From the NCBI GenBank assembly GCA_034522055.1, contig JAXHLS010000002.1:1054001-1118000 (forward strand): a stretch of DNA of 64,000 bases, written 5' to 3'. Made by a program: the position numbers and the translations under genes. The notes beneath the pieces are model-generated. The model saw only the letters and a program-made list of their open reading frames with translations, had not been told where the DNA came from and searched no databases. Origin of the DNA: Gammaproteobacteria bacterium. Its GTDB lineage: Bacteria > Pseudomonadota > Gammaproteobacteria > JAABTG01. Positions 27,052 to 35,412 of the stretch are shown here, one piece after another. The stretch's first letter is position 1. Each line of letters starts with the position of its first letter.

Positions 27052-29226
27052 TTACTTGATGAACAGCATCTCCTGGTAGGTGGGCAGGGGCCACATGTCG
27101 TCGGCCACCTCCCCCTCCAGGACATCCCCATGCACCCGGACCTGATCCATGAGCCTGCGGATGGTGCCGGCGCAGTGCTGCAGATGCTCCTCATCGGTCG
27201 CGAAATCTGCCATTTCCACCGCCTCCCCCAACTCGTCCACACGAGCCATCATGGCGGCGATCTCCGCGGCGATGCGGGTGGCGCTCTCCTTGCCGAGTTC
27301 CAGCCCCATGGCGGCCACCTCTGCGGTGCTTGCCGCCAATTCCCTGAGATAGCGAGTGGCGGCCGGCAGGATGAGGGTCTTGGCCATGCTGATCACCAGC
27401 TTCGCCTCCACCGAGATGGCCATGATGTACTGCTCGGCATAGACCTCGAAGCGGCTGTGCAACTCCACGGGGGTGAGCACCCCGGTGGACTCGAACAGGC
27501 GGACGATGTCGCGGTCCTTGAAGGCCGGCAGGGCATCGGCGGTGGTGGGGATGTTCATGAGCCCACGCTCCTCCACCGCCGCCCGGTGCCATTCGGCAGA
27601 ATAACCGTCACCCCCGAACACCACGTTGCCGTGTTCCTCCATGACGACCTTGAGCACTTTAAGGATGGCCTCGTTGAGGGTGGCACCGGCGGCCATCTCC
27701 GCCTCCATGCCGTCGGCCAGCCAGTTCAGGGAATCCGCCAGCATGGTATTCATGGCGATCAGCGGGCCCGCCACCGACTGGTTGGAACCCACGGCGCGGA
27801 ACTCGAAGCGGTTGCCGGTGAAGGCGAAGGGCGAGGTCCTGTTGCGATCGCCGGCATCCTTATTGAAGGTGGGGATGGTGGGCAGGCCGATATCCATGAT
27901 GCCGCCCGCCCGCGAACCCGTCAGCTCACCCCGGCGGATCTGCTCGTAGACATCCTCCAGCTGACTACCCAGATAGACCGACAGGATGGCCGGGGGCGCC
28001 TCGTTGGCACCCAGCCGGTGGTCGTTGCCCGCCGACGCGATGACCGCCCGCAGCAGGGGGCCGTACTTGTGGGCACCCCGGATCACGGCGCCGCAGAAGA
28101 GCAGGAACTGGGCGTTGTCATGGGGCGTCTTACCGGGGTCCAGCAGGTTGCCCTGGGTCTTGTTGCCGATGGACCAGTTGACGTGCTTGCCGGAGCCGTT
28201 GATGCCCGCGAAGGGCTTCTCGTGGAGCAGGCAAGTGAAGCCATGGCGCTTCGCCGTGCTCTTCAATAGGGTCATCAACAGTTGCTGGTGGTCGGCGGCC
28301 ACATTCGCGACTTCGAAGTAGGGCGCGATCTCGAACTGCCCCGGTGCCACCTCGTTGTGGCGGGTCTTGGCCGGGATGCTGAGGCGGTAGAGCTGCTCCT
28401 CCACGTCCTGCATGAACACCTGGACGCGTTCGGGGATGGCGCCGAAATAATGGTCGTCGAACTCCTGCCCCTTGGCCGGCGGTCGGCCGAACAGGGTACG
28501 CCCGGCCAGCAGCAGGTCGGGGCGACCGATAGCGAAATTGGTATCCACCAGGAAGTACTCCTGCTCCGCACCGCAACTGGAGTTGACCGGGGCGATGTCC
28601 GTCTCACCCAACAGCCCGAGCACCCGCCGGGCCGCCCGGTCCATGGCCGCGTTGGAACGCAACAGGGGGGTCTTCTTGTCCAGGGCCTCCCCCGTCCAGG
28701 AGATGAAGACCGTAGGCAGACACAGGGTCTTGCCGTTGTCGGTGTTCATGATGTAGGCGGGGCTGGTGACGTCCCAGGCGGTGTAGCCCCGGGCCTCGAA
28801 GGTTCCCCGGATACCGCCATTGGGGAAAGAGGAGCCATCGGGCTCGCCCTTCACCAGCAGGCTGCCGGTGAACTCGGTGATGGCGGAACCGTCGCTGTCG
28901 GGCATGATGAAGCCGTCGTGTTTCTCCGCCGACAGGCCCGTGAGGGGATAGAACACGTGGGAGAAGTACAAAGCCCCCTTCTTGAGGGCCCAGTCCTTCA
29001 TGGCCGCGGCTACCACATCGGCCACCGTGGGGTCGAGTTCGGCGCCGGTCTGGATGGTGTTCTTGAGGGACTTGAAGACCGCCTTCGGCAGGCTGGCCTG
29101 CATCTTGGCGAGATTGAACACGTCGACGGCCCACAGGTTCTCCAGGGGCTCCGGGGTCTTCGGCGGCATGGCCGCCCGGTTGGCGATATGGTCGATCGCC
29201 TGCAGGCGGGATTCGTTTCCGGGCAT
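27052..29226 (-). CDS. glnN: Glutamine synthetase type III
   Basis: ATP-dependent ammonia assimilation by the large, dodecameric GSIII class. 724 residues, the expected length, quite unlike the roughly 470 of GlnA. GSIII-specific blocks: GTFEARGYTAWDVTSPAYIM, NSSCGAEQEYFLVD (metal-binding Glu), PAKTRHNEVAPGQFEIAP, GINGSGKHVNWSIGN and NRTSPFAFTGNRFEFRAVGS. A TGGCAC-N5-TTGC sigma-54 promoter lies about 70 bp upstream, so nitrogen-limitation control is likely. It interrupts two parts of what looks like one RpoE-ChrR regulon. Confidence 0.97.
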   Translation of the reverse strand: MPGNESRLQAIDHIANRAAMPPKTPEPLENLWAVDVFNLAKMQASLPKAVFKSLKNTIQTGAELDPTVADVVAAAMKDWALKKGALYFSHVFYPLTGLSAEKHDGFIMPDSDGSAITEFTGSLLVKGEPDGSSFPNGGIRGTFEARGYTAWDVTSPAYIMNTDNGKTLCLPTVFISWTGEALDKKTPLLRSNAAMDRAARRVLGLLGETDIAPVNSSCGAEQEYFLVDTNFAIGRPDLLLAGRTLFGRPPAKGQEFDDHYFGAIPERVQVFMQDVEEQLYRLSIPAKTRHNEVAPGQFEIAPYFEVANVAADHQQLLMTLLKSTAKRHGFTCLLHEKPFAGINGSGKHVNWSIGNKTQGNLLDPGKTPHDNAQFLLFCGAVIRGAHKYGPLLRAVIASAGNDHRLGANEAPPAILSVYLGSQLEDVYEQIRRGELTGSRAGGIMDIGLPTIPTFNKDAGDRNRTSPFAFTGNRFEFRAVGSNQSVAGPLIAMNTMLADSLNWLADGMEAEMAAGATLNEAILKVLKVVMEEHGNVVFGGDGYSAEWHRAAVEERGLMNIPTTADALPAFKDRDIVRLFESTGVLTPVELHSRFEVYAEQYIMAISVEAKLVISMAKTLILPAATRYLRELAASTAEVAAMGLELGKESATRIAAEIAAMMARVDELGEAVEMADFATDEEHLQHCAGTIRRLMDQVRVHGDVLEGEVADDMWPLPTYQEMLFIK

Positions 29227-29295
29227 GGGATGGGTCCTCGGGTAGGAGAGAGGGCTCGCGGCGCCACGCCGCGGGGAAGGTGCGGAATATGCTAA

Positions 29296-29310
29296 GCAAG
29301 GCGCGTGCCA
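29296..29310 (-). promoter_or_regulatory. Sigma-54 promoter of the GSIII gene
   Basis: Read on the minus strand the sequence is TGGCAC-GCGCC-TTGC, a perfect -24/-12 element with the correct 5-bp spacing. It lies 70 bp upstream of the glnN ATG, implying a leader of roughly 55-60 nt. No clear NtrC-binding palindrome is seen in the next 100 bp upstream. Confidence 0.85.
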
Positions 29311-29837
29311 TAAAGGCCAACCGGCGCACTGCCCCGGGCGTTTCCACCAGCAGCGCCCCCCGGCCCCAACAAAATGCTATGTTTTCATGCCATTAGAGTG
29401 AAGTGGCCGAAAGACGTCCGGCGGCGGCTCCGGCGGGCCGCCGCCGGCGATCATGGCCGTGCTCCCGGCGCACGCACCACTGCGGAGCACCCCGCGCCAT
29501 CTTGGCCCCGAAGCCGGGAGCACGGGACCGCAATTTGGGGTCAGGGTAAAAACTAGCGCAAGTTGGGGTCAGTAAAAACCAGGAAGAGCAGACCGTTGAG
29601 TTCGTAATGCAGCTACGTCATGTTGGCGGGAGAGTTTTTACTCTGACCCCCCAATAGCCCCCCCAATATGTACACAGGTCCGATCCTTCGGGATCCAGCT
29701 GGAATGACCCCCAACGGGGGGCTGAGCGGTCACCCGCAACGGGCGCATGCGAAAAAACGGAAGGCCACAGGCGGAAAGGCGCCGAGGGCCCGCCACCCAC
29801 CTGAGCCCAGCGAATACCTCGAACGCGTCGTCGGCCT
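29311..29837. other. Gap upstream of glnN with repeat remnants
   Basis: No gene recognised. The region carries GGGGTCAGGGTAAAAACT (29537-29554), GGGGTCAGTAAAAACC (29565-29580) and, inverted, GTTTTTACTCTGACCCCC (29634-29651). This scar type recurs in proteobacterial genomes near REP-associated/IS200-like transposases. Coding-like open frames here lack plausible starts and motifs. Confidence 0.6.
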
Positions 29838-30455
29838 TCACGCCACCGCAGCCGCAACCGAGCGCCATGCTTCAGTACCCTCCGAAGTCAGCGACCAGCC
29901 AAAGGCACCACAGTTCATGACCACCGTCACCCAGAAAACCGCTCGGAATGGTTGCTTTCTCGTTTTGTGCCGTAACCGACTCTGCGCCACCACCGCGCCA
30001 GGCCACCCCCCAACGAGGGCCAAAAGGTGCAACGTACCCTCGCTGGTACGCCAGGACCCTTCTGCAGCCGCCCTTTTATCGAGGGCATAAGCAGCAAACG
30101 TAATGGCACTGACACCCAGGTAAATCAGCAGCAGGGGCGCGGGAACTGCCGATACAAGAACCCCGACACCGACCACCAACAAAAACCCTGCGGCCATAAA
30201 AACCGGCAGCGCGCCGGACGACCATTTGGGCCTTACCGCTTTCCGCACACCCGCGATGGTGGCCCCTTCCGCGCACGGTCTGCCCCGCCTATCCGTGGCC
30301 ACCCCATAGGTCACGATATCCCCGACCACCGGGCGGCGGGTGCGATTTGCGAAGGCCTTGATGTGTACGAATACACGTTCACCTCCTGCCAGCGGCGAGA
30401 TGAAGCCATACGCCTTGTCATCGTTCCACGATGCAATTTTCCCCTTCGTTCTCAC
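29838..30455 (-). CDS. Cold-shock domain-DUF1294 fusion protein
   Basis: Two-domain protein, about 205 residues from GTG 30455 (VRTKGKIASWNDDKAYGF). A GGAGG ribosome-binding site is just upstream; GTG 30461 is an alternative. The N-terminal cold-shock domain has GKIASWNDDKAYGFISP and VFVHIKAF, the RNP-like nucleic-acid motifs. After a linker come hydrophobic helices (FMAAGFLLVVGVGVLVSAV, LLIYLGVSAITFAAYALDKRAA) and the DUF1294 signature GGWPGAVVAQSRLRHKTRKQPFR. The fusion is widespread in proteobacteria; the role of DUF1294 is unknown. Confidence 0.88.
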   Translation of the reverse strand: MRTKGKIASWNDDKAYGFISPLAGGERVFVHIKAFANRTRRPVVGDIVTYGVATDRRGRPCAEGATIAGVRKAVRPKWSSGALPVFMAAGFLLVVGVGVLVSAVPAPLLLIYLGVSAITFAAYALDKRAAAEGSWRTSEGTLHLLALVGGWPGAVVAQSRLRHKTRKQPFRAVFWVTVVMNCGAFGWSLTSEGTEAWRSVAAAVA

Positions 30456-30614
30456 GGGCACTTTTCCTCCACCCCAGTTCAAGCCGCCGGCTTCGCAGCG
30501 CCACGCGAGACGTCTGTCGAGTTCGAGCCGTTCTTAAATGCTTCGGGTGCAGATCTTATAGAACTAGTTGATCGGCCAATAGAAACAAGCAGTTTCATAT
30601 TTTGCGGAGAGAAT

Positions 30615-30681
30615 ACAGGGTGTAACCAACGGGGAGACAAGCAGTTTGAGGCCAACTCCCCCCCCATTGGAGACACCCTGT
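30615..30681. repeat. 20-bp inverted repeat before the transposase remnant
   Basis: ACAGGGTGTAACCAACGGGG (30615-30634) pairs with CCCCATTGGAGACACCCTGT (30662-30681), with 4 mismatches over 20 bp. It sits immediately upstream of, and touches, the ISKra4-like reading frame, so it may be part of that element's left end. Confidence 0.5.
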
Positions 30682-31243
30682 GCAAAAAGCATATACGAAA
30701 GTCGAGCCGACCACATTCGATGAATTCACCGCAACGAGGGATCGGCTAGAGCGAGTGATCGGCCGTTTGCGGTCACCTGAAGTGTCCAATCAACTCCATG
30801 ACGAACTGGAAAGCATGATCCACCAGGAAGGGCAGGAGCTGTGCCGGCTGCTGTATCAGGCGAGGCTTGATGTGCGCTCGAATGAAGAGGTGAAGCGGGA
30901 AGCGGTGACGGGTCATGACAACGTCGGGCGCACCTATTACCGGGAAGGCTGCGAGCGTCAGATAGAGAGTATGTTTGGCGAAGTCATCTACCGCAGAAAG
31001 GGTTACAGCCACCCCCAGCAAGAGGTCATCGCGACAGTGGCGAATTACTTGACCAACCATACTGCGATGTTGCGTTACGACCAGTTCATGCAACAGGGTT
31101 ACCCGATAGCAACCGGCGTGATCGAAGGCGCGTGCCGCCATCTGATTGCTGATCGGTTCGAAATAACGGGGGCGCGTTGGTCGCTAAAAACCGATGTTGG
31201 GGTTCGTTCCTCATCCCAACCTACGCATTACACACTCAATTAA
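30680..31243 (+). pseudogene. ISKra4-like transposase with a large internal deletion
   Basis: The 187-codon frame joins the N-terminal part of an ISKra4-family transposase (RVIGRLRSPEVSNQLHDELE, GQELCRLLYQARLDVRSNEE, CERQIESMFGEVIYRRKGYS) to its extreme C-terminal part (MQQGYPIATGVIEGACRHLI, RFEITGARWSLK). Intact members are roughly 450 residues, so the central catalytic portion is missing. The last about 17 codons after ARWSLK look like read-through of flanking DNA. Base composition is noticeably less GC-rich than the neighbours. Non-functional as a transposase; the in-frame junction is odd. Confidence 0.8.
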
Positions 31244-31412
31244 GGAAGAAAACGGGAGCTACGGCAGACGCGGAAAGTACAAGTTAAGGGAAGGCAAGCT
31301 GGGCGAGGGGCCGGTGGGCTCGGGGTGTCGGGCCAGACGCGCCCGCCATCATCTCTTGTTCTTTCGCGTCTTTCGTAGTTGAGTGAAATCATCGATAGCC
31401 GGGGTCAGCCGC

Positions 31413-31955
31413 TCAGGCCTCCGGCCCGGTGTCCTGCTGCTTGAAGAATATGGACACGGAACCTATCTCGATGCCGAATTTCTTCACCCAGGCGCGATTG
31501 ATGAGCACGCCGTCGGCTTGCAGCAGCATCCAGTCGTCGAAGGTCACCCGCAGAGTGTTGTCGCCCATCTCGAGGTCCATGTCGTAGCGCCAGTTGAGGG
31601 CGTTGCCGGCGGCGCGGCCCACGGCCTCGCCGATGATGTCGCCGGCGGTTCCCCGGTAGCCGCCTTCGCCGTCGCGACGGATGGTCCAGGTGCGATGGTC
31701 GGTCTCGCCGTCGGCGAACTGGAAGCTCTCCTCCAGCACCAGTTCACCGTCCCTTACCTCGCCGTGGATGTCCACGGTGAACTGGCGGCGGATGGTGCCG
31801 AAGCGGTCCTCGAAGACACCCCAGGCGCGGGTGGTGCCGATAAAGTACTCGAATACATCGAAGGCGGGGGTGCCCTGGGCGAAGGTCTCGGGCTTCATGG
31901 TGGTGCATCCCGTGGTGGCGGCGACCAACAGGGCCGCGATGAACAGGCGTTTCAT
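31413..31955 (-). CDS. DUF3833 lipoprotein
   Basis: 180 residues from ATG 31955, with a lipoprotein signal peptide (RLFIAALLVAATTGC; the Cys is the lipidation site). The mature protein is a lipocalin-like beta-rich domain: WGVFEDRFGTIRRQFTVDIH, ELVLEESFQFADGETDHRTW, LRVTFDDWMLLQADGVLINR. DUF3833 genes accompany cfa and DUF1365 in rpoE-chrR clusters. Last gene of the five-gene operon; overlaps the MFS gene by 4 bp. Confidence 0.85.
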   Translation of the reverse strand: MKRLFIAALLVAATTGCTTMKPETFAQGTPAFDVFEYFIGTTRAWGVFEDRFGTIRRQFTVDIHGEVRDGELVLEESFQFADGETDHRTWTIRRDGEGGYRGTAGDIIGEAVGRAAGNALNWRYDMDLEMGDNTLRVTFDDWMLLQADGVLINRAWVKKFGIEIGSVSIFFKQQDTGPEA

Positions 31956-33280
31956 GAGGGTGTCTCCTGGAGGTGGTGGCGCGGCCCCGGGGACCCGACA
32001 GGGTCTGCCCCGGCCGCGTGCCCCTCGGCCCGCCGCCCGTCCCGGCGTTCGAGGCCGCGGGTGACGGCCCGCTGGGCCCGGGGGGTGAGGGGCAGGTGGA
32101 GCATCATCACCACCGCCGTCAGTTTCAGTACGCAGGGCACGAGAGCGTAGATCAGCGTCAGGCCGAAGAGGGAAGCGGGGGTGGGCGGCGCCGCCTCCAG
32201 GCCCAGGGCCCCCAGTGCCGGCAGGGCGACCCCGGCGGCCAGGGCCAGGGACAGCTTGGTGGACATGTTCCACAGGGAGAACAGACCGGCGGTGCGGTTG
32301 CGCTCGAAGCGCAGGCGGTCCCAGTCCGCCACGTCCGCCTGGATGGCCGGGGGCAGCACCATGTCCGCCCCCAGGCACAGGCCCGTGACCACGCATATGG
32401 CCATGAACAGGTATATGTCGCCGGACCCCAGGGTGGCGGCCACGGCGAAGGCCGGGCAGGCCACCAGCATGGCGCTGGCCCAGGCCCGGTGCTTGGACAG
32501 GCGCCGGCTCAAGATCAGCCACAGGGGCACGCCGGCCACGCCGCACACCAGGTACACCGCCAGCAGCAGGTTGCGGGTGGCGTCGTCCACGGCCAGGACG
32601 TGGGCGCAGTAGAGGGGGAACAGCACCGCCGGGAAGCCGTTGGCCAGGCCGTTGATAAACCAGGCGCTGAGAAGGCGCAAGAACAACCCGTTGCGCTGCA
32701 GACCCCGCCAGCCCCCCGGGGCGGGGGTATGGGGCCGGGGGCGGGGCACCCGGGTGAGGAGCAACCAGAATACCGGGATACCCACCGCCACGGCCACCCA
32801 GCCCATGGCCGCCAGGCTCGCGGCGGTGGAGTAGCCCAGCAGCCCGAAGGCGGCAGGCAGCCCGCCCGACAGCAATATGCCCACCAGCACCGCCCCCTCG
32901 CGGCTGGCGGTGAGGCGGGTGCGGGTGTGGTAGTCGGGCGACAGGGTGGCCCCCCAGGTGAGGTAGGGGATCTGCACCAGGGTCCAGCCCAGGTAGAGCA
33001 GTACGCTCCACGCCAGCAACCACAACCAGCCCACCCCGGCCGGGGGCGCCAGCAGCAGGACCAGGGCGGGGGCGGCGAGCAGGGCCCCGCCGCCCACCAG
33101 GCGCCCCACCGAGGCGCCGCCGGCATGGTCGGCCCAGCGTCCCACCAGGGGGTCCGTGACCACGTCCACCAGCCGGCTGAGAAAGATCACCGCGCCGGTG
33201 ACCGCGAGCCCGAGGCCCACCTCCTCGGCATAGAAGGCCGGCAGCAGGGTGAACACCGGGATCATGGGGATGGCGGTCAC
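31952..33280 (-). CDS. MFS/GPH-type membrane transporter, start uncertain
   Basis: Polytopic transporter of the sugar-cation-symporter-like MFS group, about 12 helices. The motif SRLVDVVTDPLVGRWADHAG is the family signature after helix 2. The first usual start codon is GTG 33280, but the frame stays open upstream and encodes ALYGLPGL, which looks like the genuine first helix. No ATG, GTG or TTG is available there, so either a CTG start or a sequencing or evolutionary defect is possible. The C-terminus is a hydrophilic tail. Within the FAD-oxidoreductase operon; substrate unknown. Confidence 0.82.
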   Translation of the reverse strand: MTAIPMIPVFTLLPAFYAEEVGLGLAVTGAVIFLSRLVDVVTDPLVGRWADHAGGASVGRLVGGGALLAAPALVLLLAPPAGVGWLWLLAWSVLLYLGWTLVQIPYLTWGATLSPDYHTRTRLTASREGAVLVGILLSGGLPAAFGLLGYSTAASLAAMGWVAVAVGIPVFWLLLTRVPRPRPHTPAPGGWRGLQRNGLFLRLLSAWFINGLANGFPAVLFPLYCAHVLAVDDATRNLLLAVYLVCGVAGVPLWLILSRRLSKHRAWASAMLVACPAFAVAATLGSGDIYLFMAICVVTGLCLGADMVLPPAIQADVADWDRLRFERNRTAGLFSLWNMSTKLSLALAAGVALPALGALGLEAAPPTPASLFGLTLIYALVPCVLKLTAVVMMLHLPLTPRAQRAVTRGLERRDGRRAEGHAAGADPVGSPGPRHHLQETPS

Positions 33281-33326
33281 CAGCCCCGGCAGGCCGTAGA
33301 GGGCTACGGTGCCCGTGCCGAGGGTG

Positions 33327-34607
33327 TTACCCCTGGAGCGGGCGGCGGAAACGGTAGATCCCCACGTCTATGACGCCATCGCGAAAGCCCGTCTCACAAT
33401 AGCAGAGGTAGTACTCCCACAAGCGCCGGAAGCGCTCGCCGTAGCCGAGTTCCCGCAGCCGCGGCCAGGCGGCGTGGAAGCGTTCGCGCCATAAGCGCAG
33501 GGTGGTGGCGTAGTCCGCGCCGAAGGTCTCCACATGGTCCAGCACCAGGCCGGCGCGGCGGGCCTCCCGGCGCAGGCGGCCCGGGGAGGGCAGCATGCCG
33601 CCGGGGAAGATATAACGCTGGATGAAATCCGGGCGCCGGCGGTAGCTCTCGAACACCTTGTCGTCGATTGTGATCACCTGCACCACCGCCGGCGCCCCGG
33701 GCTTGAGGCGCCCGTGGAGGGTACGGAAGTAGTCGGGCCAGTGGGCCTCCCCCACCGCCTCCAGCATCTCGATGGACACCACCGCGTCGTAGCTGCCGGC
33801 CACGTCGCGATAGTCCTCCAGGCGCACCCGGCCCCGCTCCGCCAGACCGCCGCGGGCGAGGCGTTCCCCGGCGTAGGCCAGCTGCTCACGACTGAGGGTG
33901 ATGCCCGTGGCCCGGCAGCCGGTGGTGGCCACGGCATGCTCCAGGAAGCCGCCCCAGCCGCAGCCCACTTCCAGCACGTCGGCGGCGCCGTGGATCCCCG
34001 CGAGTTCCCCGATGCGCCGGTACTTGCGTCGCTGGGCGGTCTCCAGATCCCCCTGGCCGGGCTCGCCGCTGCCCGCTCCGAAGAGGGCGGCGGAATAGGT
34101 CATGGTGGGGTCCAGCCAGGCGGCATAGAAGGCATTGCCGAGGTCGTAGTGGTATTCGATGTTGCGGCGACTGCCGCGGCGATGGTTATCCCGCCGGCGA
34201 TGAAACATGCGGTTGACGGCGCGGCTCAGGACACTGCCCTCCAGCTGGCGGCTCCAATGGTCCTCGTTGTGCTTCACCAGGGTCATGAAGCCCACGAGAT
34301 CGGGGGTATCCCAGTGGCCGTCCATGTAGGACTCGGCGAAGCCCGTGTCCCCCTTCAGGAACAGCCGGGTGAGGGCCGCGTAGTCGTTGATGCGAAGGCT
34401 GGCCTCGGGGCCGGCCGCGAGGTCGCCGCGGAAGGTCTGGCGACTGCCGTCGGGAAACTCCACCGTCAGGGTCCCCATGCGGATACGCTGCAGCAGGCGC
34501 CTCAGGGACAGGCCGACGATGCGCCCCCCCAGGCGCAGGCCGGCATCCACGAGGGGCACGTTCCAGCGCAGGCCGAAGCCGGTGGCGGCGATCTCTTTGG
34601 TACTCAT
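33327..34607 (-). CDS. cfa: Cyclopropane-fatty-acid synthase-family methyltransferase
   Basis: SAM-dependent enzyme modifying unsaturated phospholipid acyl chains. 426 residues. SAM motif I is VLEVGCGWGGFLEHAV. The Cfa signature blocks are EYHYDLGNAFYAAWLDPTMTYS, GITLSREQLAYAGERL and FIQRYIFPGGMLPSPG. An N-terminal domain includes LTRLFLKGDTGFAESYMDG. In Rhodobacter, cfa-type genes belong to the RpoE-ChrR regulon and alter lipids during singlet-oxygen stress; a similar role is inferred. Lies 31 bp after DUF1365 and about 46 bp before the MFS gene. Confidence 0.93.
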   Translation of the reverse strand: MSTKEIAATGFGLRWNVPLVDAGLRLGGRIVGLSLRRLLQRIRMGTLTVEFPDGSRQTFRGDLAAGPEASLRINDYAALTRLFLKGDTGFAESYMDGHWDTPDLVGFMTLVKHNEDHWSRQLEGSVLSRAVNRMFHRRRDNHRRGSRRNIEYHYDLGNAFYAAWLDPTMTYSAALFGAGSGEPGQGDLETAQRRKYRRIGELAGIHGAADVLEVGCGWGGFLEHAVATTGCRATGITLSREQLAYAGERLARGGLAERGRVRLEDYRDVAGSYDAVVSIEMLEAVGEAHWPDYFRTLHGRLKPGAPAVVQVITIDDKVFESYRRRPDFIQRYIFPGGMLPSPGRLRREARRAGLVLDHVETFGADYATTLRLWRERFHAAWPRLRELGYGERFRRLWEYYLCYCETGFRDGVIDVGIYRFRRPLQG

Positions 34608-34638
34608 AGGTAAGGTGGCTCCCTGTTAGCGGGGTGGG

Positions 34639-35412
34639 TTAGCGAGGTCGGTCTTGGTCGATCAAACTCACGGCCTCCCGCGGCGCGGCGGGCCGTTGGT
34701 GGAAGGGCACGCCCTTGGCCCACAGGCGCAGGGCCTCCCAGTGGATGCCGCCCATGACCTTGAGGGTCATGAGGGGCATGCGCCAGGCCATGGACCACAG
34801 GTTGCGGTCGTTGAGGGCCAGCCGCCGGCCACCGAACCAGGCGTCCAACACCCGCTTCCCGCCACAGCGCTCGCGAATTGCGATGGCCAGGCGCTCCCCG
34901 GGGCGCTGCACCTCGAAGTCGTAGTGACAGTCCATGGGCAGGAAGGGGGAGACGTGAAATTCCTTGTCACAACCGTGGCGCACCACCGCTTCGTCCGCCG
35001 TGGCGGGAATGAGGTAGCTGTGGCGTTCGCCGAACGTGTTGCTCACCTCATATATAAGGGCCCGCAGAATGCCGGCGCGGTCGTGGCAGTAGTAGACGGA
35101 CAGGGGGTTGAAGACGTACCCGAGAATCCGCGGGTAGCACAGCAGGCGGACGGGGCCGTCCACATCCGCCAGCCCGGCCCGCGCCAGCTGGCCCCGCACG
35201 TAGTCCCGCAGCGGGCTGCCGTCGCCGTGGTCGCGATCATGGACGGAGTAGAAGGCCCGCCGGTTGTAGCCGAACAGCCGCAGCCCGGCGTCCAGCAGGG
35301 GCAGCTCGTCGAGGTCGAGATACAGCGAGAACACGCGGTAGTCGAGGCGGTGGTGGCGGGGGGTGAAACGCTCATGGCCCACGCGCCCCCGGTAGATGGC
35401 GGATGCCCTCAT
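34639..35412 (-). CDS. DUF1365 protein
   Basis: 257 residues from ATG 35412, which overlaps the FAD-oxidoreductase stop by 4 bp; the in-frame extension far upstream is not real. Signature blocks: YRGRVGHERFTPRHHRLDYRVFS, LLCYPRILGYVFNPLSVYYC, YEVSNTFGERHSYLIP, VSPFLPMDCHYDF. DUF1365 genes almost always accompany an FAD oxidoreductase and a Cfa-type methyltransferase, suggesting that the three act together on membrane fatty acids, possibly furan-fatty-acid-type chemistry. That is inference. Confidence 0.92.
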   Translation of the reverse strand: MRASAIYRGRVGHERFTPRHHRLDYRVFSLYLDLDELPLLDAGLRLFGYNRRAFYSVHDRDHGDGSPLRDYVRGQLARAGLADVDGPVRLLCYPRILGYVFNPLSVYYCHDRAGILRALIYEVSNTFGERHSYLIPATADEAVVRHGCDKEFHVSPFLPMDCHYDFEVQRPGERLAIAIRERCGGKRVLDAWFGGRRLALNDRNLWSMAWRMPLMTLKVMGGIHWEALRLWAKGVPFHQRPAAPREAVSLIDQDRPR

